Assembly (NCBI GenBank): GCA_022600215.1
Contig: JAHZKV010000110.1
Location: 1 to 5,501 of the forward strand
Length of the DNA stretch: 5,501 bases
Direction: 5' to 3'
From: a bacterium
Lineage (GTDB): Bacteria > Chlamydiota > Chlamydiia > Chlamydiales > 2-12-FULL-49-11
Under the pieces are notes generated by a model. It made no database searches. It saw nothing but the letters and a program-made list of their open reading frames with translations, and was not told where the DNA came from. Made by a program: the position numbers and the translations under genes. Below, piece by piece: positions 1 through 5,437 of this stretch. Positions within the stretch are counted from its first letter, which is position 1. The number at the start of each line of letters is the position of its first letter.

Positions 1-866
1 AAGTTTTTTGTAATCCCCTGCCCACGACCTTTTTCTCTTTGAAAAATTACTCGAGTATTATCATTTTGATATTCAAGAACACCTTCCATTGCTTCGAACT
101 GCTTAGATTGCCTATCACTATTCCCTAAATCTAAATAAGTACGGTAGTAAGCTCCCATTTCTTGAAGCACCAAAGCAGGGTAAGATACTAAAAATTGCCT
201 GCCCAACACCACTCGCACTGCTCCTGAATGCCTCCCCACATCCGCTACAAAAAAATTTGAAAATGGACCTACTCTATTTGCACATACAATTGTTTTTCCA
301 TTCTTTTGTATCCTCATTGCTACAATATAGACTAAAAAAAGAGCTAAAATATTAGCCACTCCAAACCGACTATCTATCGGCTTTATAAACTTAGCCTTAT
401 TGACTACCCACGAACACGCTTTAAATAAAATTGGGACAAAGATGCGATTACAAAAAAAACCAATTAGATAAGCTGGAACCAAAGTGCTAATGATCATTGC
501 TATTTCTTTGAAGGTACGACACTCACAATCTTCTGGAAGAAAAACCCATGGAGAAGCAAAGAAATTCACCACCAGCCTTGCAACGCGATCAGGTAAAAAG
601 TAAAGAGTGCATGAGATAACGCACATCGTGGGACCTAAGATAATTACCTCTACTACGCGCGCAGCAAAAGCCTGTATCTTCTTTCCATTGATAGATTCGC
701 CCCATTCCTCAGGCCAAGAAAAACGATGGGCAACAAATTCTTTTACTTTATCTAGCCTTACATCCACAGCTCTTGCAAAAGGACCTCCTTGCCCACTAGG
801 AACAGGAAATTTTACCCACCGCTGAACTTCATAACTCTCTCTTGGAGAAGAGGAAGCAAAAACCAT
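1..866 (-). CDS. Unrecognised multi-pass membrane protein, 3' end beyond the window
   Basis: On the minus strand the frame is open from ATG at 866 to the left edge, giving 288 codons with no stop; the C-terminus lies outside the window. The start is supported by an AAGGG Shine-Dalgarno-like sequence 5 bases upstream (872-876), and the frame closes at a stop at 930-932. The protein has a soluble N-terminal part (about residues 1-70, rich in Arg, Trp and Pro). It then has three hydrophobic stretches at about 71-91, 121-148 and 168-186, followed by a polar C-terminal part of at least 100 residues that looks folded and cytosolic or periplasmic. There are several cysteines near 113-115. No cleavable signal peptide is visible. 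I do not recognise the family. It is divergent from menB, so a link to menaquinone is not implied. The length of the open frame and the sensible composition make it a real gene; its role is unknown. Confidence 0.82.
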   Translation of the reverse strand, partial: MVFASSSPRESYEVQRWVKFPVPSGQGGPFARAVDVRLDKVKEFVAHRFSWPEEWGESINGKKIQAFAARVVEVIILGPTMCVISCTLYFLPDRVARLVVNFFASPWVFLPEDCECRTFKEIAMIISTLVPAYLIGFFCNRIFVPILFKACSWVVNKAKFIKPIDSRFGVANILALFLVYIVAMRIQKNGKTIVCANRVGPFSNFFVADVGRHSGAVRVVLGRQFLVSYPALVLQEMGAYYRTYLDLGNSDRQSKQFEAMEGVLEYQNDNTRVIFQREKGRGQGITKN

Positions 867-949
867 ATAAACCCTTTTTTTGCAAAATCTGAAGAGTATC
901 TTTACATATTTCCTAATAAAAACCAAGATTCAAGGTTGAAAATATTTAC

Positions 950-978
950 TTGAGAAATAGCAAGGGATTCTCTATCCT
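950..978 (+). promoter_or_regulatory. Sigma70-type promoter of menB-menA
   Basis: TTGAGA (950-955) and TATCCT (973-978) are separated by exactly 17 bases. Transcription would start near 985, leaving a leader of about 25 bases. The -35 matches 5 of 6 consensus bases in an AT-rich background and the -10 matches 4 of 6. An alternative TATAAA at 978-983 would give a 22-base spacer and is less likely. Confidence 0.6.
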
Positions 979-994
979 ATAAACACTACTAAAA

Positions 995-1000
995 AGGAGG
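995..1000 (+). promoter_or_regulatory. Strong Shine-Dalgarno of menB
   Basis: AGGAGG is a full match to the anti-Shine-Dalgarno complement and lies 10 bases before the ATG at 1011. It supports that start even though the MenB family N-terminus is variable before the conserved core begins near residue 15. Confidence 0.75.
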
Positions 1001-1010
1001 CAAAAGGCTT

Positions 1011-1844
1011 ATGGAATCATTACTCAAAGGCATATCTTGGAATAAAGTGATGGATTTTGAAGATATTGAGTATCATAAAACAGAGGGCATTGCAAAAATT
1101 ACCATGAATCGACCCCATATTCATAATGCTTTTCGCCCAAAAACAGTAAATGAAATGATCTTTGCCTTAGCCGACGCTCGAAGCGACGAAAGAATTGGTG
1201 TGATTATCCTTACTGGAAAGGGAGAAAAAGCCTTTTGCTCTGGTGGCGATCAAAAGATTCGTGGAGATTCTGGCTATAGCGATGAGGAAGGCTCCGAAAT
1301 GCTCAATGTGCTCGATTTCCAAAGAGATATACGCTCTTGCCCTAAACCAATTGTTGCTATGGTGAATGGATATGCTATTGGAGGCGGTCACGTACTTCAC
1401 GTGATGTGTGATCTAACCATTGCTTCGGAAAATGCTATCTTTGGTCAAACAGGCCCTAAGGTTGGCTCTTTTGATGGCGGCTTTGGAGCCAGTTATTTAA
1501 GCAACATGGTTGGGCAGAAAAAAGCTCGCGAAATTTGGTACCTTTGCAGACAATATAGCGCAAAAGAAGCCCTTGAAATGGGAATGGTAAATGCGGTAGT
1601 TCCGCTCGAAGAACTGGAGCAAGAAACGGTGAAATGGTGCAGAGAAATGTTGCAACATTCCCCTCTTGCACTGCGTTGCCTAAAATCTGCCTTTAATGCC
1701 GATCTTGATGGTCAGGCAGGAATCCAAGAACTTTCTGGAAATGCCACCCTCCTTTACTACATGTCTAAGGAAGCGCAAGAAGGGAGAGATGCCTTTGTGG
1801 AAAAAAGAAAACCTAACTTTAGCAAATTCCCAAAACGAGGATAA
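1011..1844 (+). CDS. menB: 1,4-dihydroxy-2-naphthoyl-CoA synthase (naphthoate synthase)
   Basis: MenB closes the second ring of O-succinylbenzoyl-CoA in an intramolecular Claisen condensation, giving DHNA-CoA in the cytosol. The 277-residue protein is a crotonase-fold enzyme that aligns over nearly its whole length with E. coli MenB (285 residues), with long identical blocks such as NVLDFQR, GQTGPKVGSFDGG and GQKKAREIW. Oxyanion-hole and CoA-site elements are SGGD at 77-80 and the IGGGHVLH block at 123-130. The catalytic pair corresponding to E. coli Ser161 and Asp163 is S153 and D155, and the C-terminal tyrosine is Y250. Q146-T147-G148 with W176 match the bicarbonate-binding site of type I MenB, so bicarbonate should act as cofactor. 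The flexible loop after SGGD keeps a tyrosine (Y89). Start chosen at 1011 from the strong ribosome site. It is the first gene of a unit with menA, 7 bases downstream. Nothing looks broken. Confidence 0.98.
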   Translation: MESLLKGISWNKVMDFEDIEYHKTEGIAKITMNRPHIHNAFRPKTVNEMIFALADARSDERIGVIILTGKGEKAFCSGGDQKIRGDSGYSDEEGSEMLNVLDFQRDIRSCPKPIVAMVNGYAIGGGHVLHVMCDLTIASENAIFGQTGPKVGSFDGGFGASYLSNMVGQKKAREIWYLCRQYSAKEALEMGMVNAVVPLEELEQETVKWCREMLQHSPLALRCLKSAFNADLDGQAGIQELSGNATLLYYMSKEAQEGRDAFVEKRKPNFSKFPKRG

Positions 1845-1851
1845 AAGTAAA

Positions 1852-2766
1852 ATGAAAACAGCTATAGCTCAAAAAAGTCTCTTATCTCTTATCTTATTAG
1901 GCGCAAGGCCTAAAACACTTACCGCCTCCTTTTTTCCTGTGATTTTAGGGATGTGCCTTGCTCGCTTTGAAGGGTACTACAACCTCTCTCTCTACCTTGC
2001 AACACTTGTTTGCGCTGCTTTTGTACAAATTGGGACCAATTACGCTAATGACTATTTTGATGCAAAAGCAGGAAGAGATACCAAAAAACGACTTGGCCCG
2101 CCGCGCCTTGCAGGTGGTGGCCTGATGCCAAGATCATGGGTCTTTACTTTAATGGTCGCATCTTTTGTAATAGCAACCCTTTCTGCAATACCATTAATGA
2201 TGGAAGCTGGAACTATCGTCCTTTATTTAATGATACTGGCCATAGCTCTTGGAATCCTTTATACCTATGGCAAATACTCCCTTGCCAATACTGGACTTTC
2301 CAATCTTACGATATTTGTAGTGTTTGGCCCCTTTGGGACATTCATGGCATACTACCTCCAAACTGGAGTAGCAAAACTTAATCCTGCATTATATGGAATA
2401 ATACCTGGGTGCCTTTCTTTGATGATGTTTGCGATGAACAACCTTCGTGACTACGAAGAAGACAAGGAAGGTGGGAAAAAAACGTTAGTGGTTCGCTTTG
2501 GGTTTGCCTATGGTAAAATGGAATACCTCCTAGCTCTTGCTATTTCATGGATGACTATTCCCCTTTCCATGATGCTTTATAAAGCGCCCCTAATCACCAT
2601 GCTACCCCTTATCTGGCTCCCAAAGGCCGCAAGACTCGCAAAAGATCTCTCTCTTGCAGAAAAACCCACACAAATAGTGCCGCTCTTTGAAAAGACCGCA
2701 AAGTATATCTTACTCTTTGCCCTCACCTACATCTTGGCATGGCGCATCGCTATGGCGCTATCGTGA
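1852..2766 (+). CDS. menA: 1,4-dihydroxy-2-naphthoate polyprenyltransferase
   Basis: MenA attaches a polyprenyl chain to 1,4-dihydroxy-2-naphthoate with loss of CO2, giving demethylmenaquinone in the inner membrane. The 304-residue protein is a UbiA-superfamily enzyme of usual size. The N-terminal ARPKTLTA signature is at 18-25. The first aspartate-rich motif is N66-D67-Y-F-D70 followed by D76. The second is N196-N197-L-R-D200 with D204, then a KTLVVRFG block. These two motifs bind Mg and the prenyl diphosphate. Between and after them are about eight hydrophobic helices, including roughly 27-37, 47-62, 97-115, 122-138, 153-168, 181-195, 223-242 and 285-301. The frame is open further upstream to an ATG at 1696, inside menB, but the family N-terminus begins at the ATG at 1852, with GAGG 11 bases before it. 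The last codons carry a small near-repeat (see 2739-2763). It is co-transcribed with menB. Confidence 0.96.
   Translation: MKTAIAQKSLLSLILLGARPKTLTASFFPVILGMCLARFEGYYNLSLYLATLVCAAFVQIGTNYANDYFDAKAGRDTKKRLGPPRLAGGGLMPRSWVFTLMVASFVIATLSAIPLMMEAGTIVLYLMILAIALGILYTYGKYSLANTGLSNLTIFVVFGPFGTFMAYYLQTGVAKLNPALYGIIPGCLSLMMFAMNNLRDYEEDKEGGKKTLVVRFGFAYGKMEYLLALAISWMTIPLSMMLYKAPLITMLPLIWLPKAARLAKDLSLAEKPTQIVPLFEKTAKYILLFALTYILAWRIAMALS
2739..2763 (+). repeat. Short imperfect tandem duplication at the menA 3' end
   Basis: ATGGCGCATCG (2739-2749) is followed at once by ATGGCGCTATCG (2752-2763). The two copies differ by one inserted base plus a short linker. They encode the last residues of MenA, which are outside the conserved core, so the duplication probably just alters the tail. 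Confidence 0.4.
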
Positions 2767-2925
2767 TTGGTCTCTCTTGATCCTAGATTACTCCGCAGCC
2801 CTACCCAGCAAAGCCAATTTCTTCAACGATAAGAAGGGACAAGATAAGTTAAAGCAACAGCACCTAAATGCGATAGTTTCCTTGCTTCCGAAGGAGCGGT
2901 CACAGGGTCAAAAATTTATATAAAA
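2767..2925. other. Gene-free stretch, probable decayed coding or repeat fragment
   Basis: Between menA and the menC promoter there is no start-to-stop gene with support. The minus strand nevertheless holds two protein-like fragments in different frames. One runs from about 2916 to 2823 (28 codons, containing VTAPSEARKLSHLG). The other is open from 2907 to 2788 (39 codons, ending LKKLALLGRAAE before a stop). Neither has a ribosome site. This pattern fits an old gene or mobile-element end broken by indels, or a dispersed repeat, better than designed spacer. A small GC-rich hairpin (GCTTCC/GGAGC, near 2884-2897) lies inside without a following T-run, so it is not a convincing terminator. Confidence 0.35.
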
Positions 2926-2933
2926 AAAAGAAA

Positions 2934-2962
2934 TTGAAAAAGACGATACATTCTTCTATGAT
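2934..2962 (+). promoter_or_regulatory. Sigma70-type promoter of menC-menE
   Basis: TTGAAA (2934-2939) and TATGAT (2957-2962) lie 17 bases apart, each matching 5 of 6 consensus bases. Initiation near 2969 would leave a leader of only about 15 bases, which contains GAGG at 2977-2980, 4 bases before the menC ATG. It implies that menC-menE can be transcribed independently of menB-menA. Confidence 0.7.
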
Positions 2963-2984
2963 ACTTTCTTTTTTTTGAGGCACT

Positions 2985-3827
2985 ATGAAAACAGCAGCGC
3001 AAATTACCAGTTTTGAGATAGAAAAGTATGCCAAAAAGAGCAAGTTGGGCTTTGTTCGAGAGGGGTTTTTTGTTCATTTACAAGATACAGAGGGAAACAA
3101 AAGCACAGGAGAAGTTGCTCCTCTTTCTGGTCGAAGTATGGAAACGCTGGAAGAGGCATATCAAAATTTAATGAAGGTGCGAAGCAATTTTTTAAGCAAT
3201 GATCTTACCCCGCTCCCTTTATATCCGTCGGTAATGTTCGGCATGCAAATGGCGCTTTTTTGCCTGCAAGAAAATAGAGACATCCCTTCTCTAGAAGAAA
3301 CCAAGCTCTATCTAAAACCGCCCCTCCTTCCTTCTTCAGGTCCTGTTAAAATCAAGCTAGGACATCTCCCCCTTGACGAGGCAATTGCCTTTTACCAAAA
3401 GATGGCGCGCAAAGAAAAAAATGTACGCATAGATTTGGAGAGAAAGTGGGAGCTAGATAAAACCCTTGCCTTTTGCAGAGCAATCGATCCCTCCTATTTG
3501 CTTTACATCGAAGATGCTACCACGACCTACTCTGACTTAGAAACATTTTATAGAAAAAGTGGTATCCCTTTTGCGATCGATGCCTTTCTCTCCTTTCAGC
3601 CACCAGAGAGAATCAAAAAGTTAGAAGGACTCCACAGCATTGTAGTAAAACCAAGTTTAGTTGGCGGAATTCATCAATGCAGAGAACTCCAAAAAGCTTT
3701 CGACCCCATTCCTTTATCGTTTAGTAGCCTTTTCGAAACAAAGGTGGGAATTAATCACATCAAACTAATTGCCTCCATCCTTGCTCCAAATACCGCGGTA
3801 GGAGTAGACACGCTAAAATTTCTATGA
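2985..3827 (+). CDS. menC: O-succinylbenzoate synthase
   Basis: MenC dehydrates SHCHC to O-succinylbenzoate in the cytosol. It is an enolase-superfamily enzyme with an N-terminal capping domain (about 1-110) and a barrel domain (about 118-280). The 280-residue chain is about 40 residues shorter than E. coli MenC, ending just after the GVDTL block that in E. coli is followed by a C-terminal extension. The acid-base lysines are K122 and K124 in VKIKLG and K222 in VVKPSLVGG. The metal ligands are D150, E176 and D199 (contexts VRID, YIED and AIDA). The SFSSLFE segment (245-251) matches the substrate-binding serine block. Cap residues such as PLSGRSMETLEEA resemble the gammaproteobacterial OSBS type. 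One oddity is that the Asn two residues after the first metal Asp in E. coli is Glu here (E152). A GAGG lies 4 bases before the ATG. The stop overlaps the menE start by ATGA, so translation is coupled. Confidence 0.94.
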   Translation: MKTAAQITSFEIEKYAKKSKLGFVREGFFVHLQDTEGNKSTGEVAPLSGRSMETLEEAYQNLMKVRSNFLSNDLTPLPLYPSVMFGMQMALFCLQENRDIPSLEETKLYLKPPLLPSSGPVKIKLGHLPLDEAIAFYQKMARKEKNVRIDLERKWELDKTLAFCRAIDPSYLLYIEDATTTYSDLETFYRKSGIPFAIDAFLSFQPPERIKKLEGLHSIVVKPSLVGGIHQCRELQKAFDPIPLSFSSLFETKVGINHIKLIASILAPNTAVGVDTLKFL

Positions 3828-4888
3828 TTGCTATATACTATAAAGATCAAACGATCTCCTATGAGGAGCTCTTTAAGAAATTAGAAGCACGAGAAATTAC
3901 TGATCCAATTTTCCCTGTTTCCAATTCCCTAGAAGACCTCTTAAACATCCTTGCTTGCATGGTAAAGGGCATCCCTTTTTTTCCCTATTCTGATAAACTC
4001 CCCACTAAACCCACTATCAAGATTCCAAAGGATGCTGATTTTGTCCTTCATACCTCTGGCTCTTCCAAGATGAAATATGCTCTTTTTAAAAAGAGGGCTC
4101 TTTTAGATAGTAACATCGCCACTCATCCAGCTCTTCGGCTTTCCACAGGCGATGTCTACCTGCTCAATCTACCTCTTTGTCACGTTGCAGGACTAAGTCT
4201 TGTGATGCGCGCACTCCTTCGTGGAGGGGCCATTGCTATAGAGCCAAATGATCCTTCGATCATCACCCACCTTTCCATGGTACCTGCGCAAGCGCAAGCT
4301 CTACTGAAAGAAAAATCCTACCCAAACTTAAAAGTCTTGCTACTGGGCGGAAGTAAAATAAAAAAGGAGCTAGCAGATAACCTCCTAAAGGCTGGGTATC
4401 CGCTTTATATCACCTATGGCATGACAGAGATGAGCTCTCACATTGCCGTAGAAAAATACACTGAAAAAAACGGCATCTCTTTTAGCCACTTTTTACCAAG
4501 AAGAAAAGTGCTCATCGATAGAGAATTGAAAGTAAAAGGGTGTGGAAAGTTTCTTCGATACTTAAATAGGGATTCTCAAGAATATCACGAAAGTGGTGAC
4601 ATCATTGAAAAAAAAGATGGGAGATTTTTTATCAAAGGAAGGAAAGATAACATGTTTATCTCAGGTGGAGAAAACATCTATCCAGAAGAGATAGAACTTG
4701 CATTGCGTGCCCATCCATCGGTAGCGGGCGCGCAAGTAAAAATCGTAGATCATTTTAAGTGGGGTAAACGACCCATCGTTTCTGTAGCCCTAAAGAGCCC
4801 GCTTACCAAAGAGAAAATTCGTTCTTTTCTTGCCACAAAGTTAGAGCGCTTTAAAATTCCAAAAGACCATGAAATAGATCTTTGCTAG
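3824..4888 (+). CDS. menE: O-succinylbenzoate-CoA ligase, C-terminally shortened
   Basis: MenE activates O-succinylbenzoate through an acyl-AMP to O-succinylbenzoyl-CoA, the MenB substrate. The chain has 354 residues against about 450 in E. coli and is shortened at both ends. Visible ANL-superfamily motifs, in order, are the P-loop (A3) TSGSS at 77-81, LPLCHVAG (A4) at 116-123, YGMTEMSS (A5) at 198-205, SGD (A7) at 257-259, and KGRKDNMFISGGENIYPEEIE (A8, hinge Asp D275) at 271-291. The P-loop is atypical, with KMK following where Gly-x-Pro-Lys is usual. The protein ends at ERFKIPK...DLC, about 28 residues before the E. coli C-terminus. It therefore lacks the A10 segment with the lysine that contacts the substrate carboxylate and AMP during adenylation. 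The start overlaps the menC stop (ATGA), and the nearest GGAG is about 19 bases upstream, so coupling to menC is likely. The 3' end overlaps the convergent thioesterase. Confidence 0.9.
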   Translation: MIAIYYKDQTISYEELFKKLEAREITDPIFPVSNSLEDLLNILACMVKGIPFFPYSDKLPTKPTIKIPKDADFVLHTSGSSKMKYALFKKRALLDSNIATHPALRLSTGDVYLLNLPLCHVAGLSLVMRALLRGGAIAIEPNDPSIITHLSMVPAQAQALLKEKSYPNLKVLLLGGSKIKKELADNLLKAGYPLYITYGMTEMSSHIAVEKYTEKNGISFSHFLPRRKVLIDRELKVKGCGKFLRYLNRDSQEYHESGDIIEKKDGRFFIKGRKDNMFISGGENIYPEEIELALRAHPSVAGAQVKIVDHFKWGKRPIVSVALKSPLTKEKIRSFLATKLERFKIPKDHEIDLC

Positions 4889-5243
4889 AAATGCTTTTTT
4901 TAGTTTTTAAGTTGATACAAGCATGCTTAATCACTACATTGCCTTTTTCCTTTCCTTCATGAACTAGCATCCCTTTAACTGTATAAGAAGCTTTGCCAAA
5001 TTCTAATTCAATCCTAATTTCTAACTCATTGCCTGCAAAAATTGGCAATAAAAAGTTGCTACTTGTATGCACAATTGGCATTGCAATTTTTTGTTCTAAA
5101 AAGAGCCTCGCCACGTCGGGATAATTAACCGTTAAATACTCCTCAAAAGCTTGCTGAACAAAACGTAATTGACTTGTAAAATACAAAGCTTTAGTTAAAT
5201 CCGTATCTGCAACCCTTACTCTCCTTTTAAATCCCTGCTTCAC
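4851..5243 (-). CDS. Hotdog-fold acyl-CoA thioesterase, candidate DHNA-CoA hydrolase
   Basis: This is a 130-residue protein of the 4-hydroxybenzoyl-CoA thioesterase (YbgC/FadM-like) family, of normal single-domain length and without membrane segments. The N-terminal ADTD (12-15) followed by YFTSQLRF matches the family signature whose second aspartate (here D15) is catalytic. The usual glycine three residues later in that signature is a lysine here (K18). A second conserved block, AMPIVHTSSNFLLPIFAG, follows near 54-71. From memory this pattern resembles cyanobacterial DHNA-CoA thioesterases of the same family more than generic YbgC. Lying beside menB, menA, menC and menE, it would supply DHNA to MenA. 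That role is inference; a general acyl-CoA thioesterase is the alternative. The start is GTG at 5243, chosen because GGAGG (5248-5252) lies 4 bases upstream. Its last 13 codons (stop included) overlap the menE 3' end on the opposite strand. Confidence 0.88.
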   Translation of the reverse strand: MKQGFKRRVRVADTDLTKALYFTSQLRFVQQAFEEYLTVNYPDVARLFLEQKIAMPIVHTSSNFLLPIFAGNELEIRIELEFGKASYTVKGMLVHEGKEKGNVVIKHACINLKTKKSISSKDLFHGLLEF

Positions 5244-5247
5244 AGCT

Positions 5248-5252
5248 CCTCC
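5248..5252 (-). promoter_or_regulatory. Shine-Dalgarno deciding the GTG start of the thioesterase
   Basis: GGAGG on the minus strand sits 4 bases before GTG at 5243. No in-frame ATG upstream has comparable support, and the family signature begins only about 9 residues after this GTG, so the start is well placed. Confidence 0.7.
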
Positions 5253-5271
5253 AAACTTTTTTTGATAAATT

Positions 5272-5310
5272 TTACATTAACAAAGATTTTCCTAACACCT
5301 TTAAAAACAT
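5272..5310 (-). CDS. Possible 12-codon leader minigene upstream of the thioesterase
   Basis: ATG at 5310 opens a 12-residue frame (MFLKVLGKSLLM) ending at a TAA at 5272-5274. An AGGAG (5320-5324) lies 9 bases upstream, extended to AAAAAGGAG. It is in a different frame from the thioesterase, whose start is 28 bases further on. It could be a translated leader, a remnant or chance; length alone gives no support beyond the ribosome site. Confidence 0.2.
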   Translation of the reverse strand: MFLKVLGKSLLM

Positions 5311-5373
5311 ATTTCCTCACTCCTTTTTCTCTAAAAAAACACCTATGTAAGTCACTGAAACAATTTCTACCCC

Positions 5374-5402
5374 TTGTCCCAAAATGGCAAATCTTCTAAA
5401 AT
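5374..5402 (+). promoter_or_regulatory. Sigma70-type promoter of the right-edge gene
   Basis: TTGTCC (5374-5379) and TAAAAT (5397-5402) are 17 bases apart; the -10 matches 5 of 6 consensus bases. Initiation near 5409 would precede the ATG at 5438 by about 30 bases. Confidence 0.5.
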
Positions 5403-5437
5403 CACAAACTAAACCATACAAAACAGTGCCTAATTAA

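Larger units (their letters stand above)
867..1010. promoter_or_regulatory. Divergent intergenic control region upstream of menB
   Basis: These 144 bases separate two divergently transcribed genes and must hold both start signals. The menB side is clear (listed separately). For the leftward gene the best I can see is TTGAAT (minus strand, 933-928) with TATGTA (908-903) at a 19-base spacing, which is weak. No operator-like long inverted repeat stands out. Confidence 0.6.

Noticed and set aside
607..825. Plus-strand open frame of 72 codons
   Set aside because: It lies entirely antisense to the long minus-strand gene ending at 866 and has no ribosome site or family resemblance.
1167..1400. Minus-strand frame inside menB
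   Set aside because: It is antisense to the highly conserved MenB core; composition is that of a shadow frame.
1456..1671. Second minus-strand frame inside menB
   Set aside because: It is antisense to the conserved MenB active-site region, with no start signal.
1696..1851. N-terminal extension of menA into menB
   Set aside because: The 52 extra codons overlap the conserved MenB C-terminus and do not resemble MenA; the family start fits ATG 1852 with GAGG upstream.
2136..2381. Alternative frame inside menA
   Set aside because: It is a shadow of the transmembrane coding region and is rich in Trp, Asn and Cys in an unlikely pattern.
2884..2897. Hairpin as a Rho-independent terminator of menBA
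   Set aside because: The stem is short with a bulge and is not followed by a T-run.
2687..2923. Plus-strand 78-codon frame across the menA end and the following spacer
   Set aside because: It starts inside menA without a ribosome site; the protein has no recognisable feature and the downstream part looks like degraded sequence.
1852..2995. Identical ATGAAAACAGC at the starts of menA and menC, suggesting duplication
   Set aside because: The match is only 11 bases, the following sequences and protein families are unrelated, and Lys-rich starts are common in AT-rich genes.
4896..4907. T-rich tract after menE as a terminator
   Set aside because: No stable stem precedes it, and it lies within the thioesterase coding sequence.
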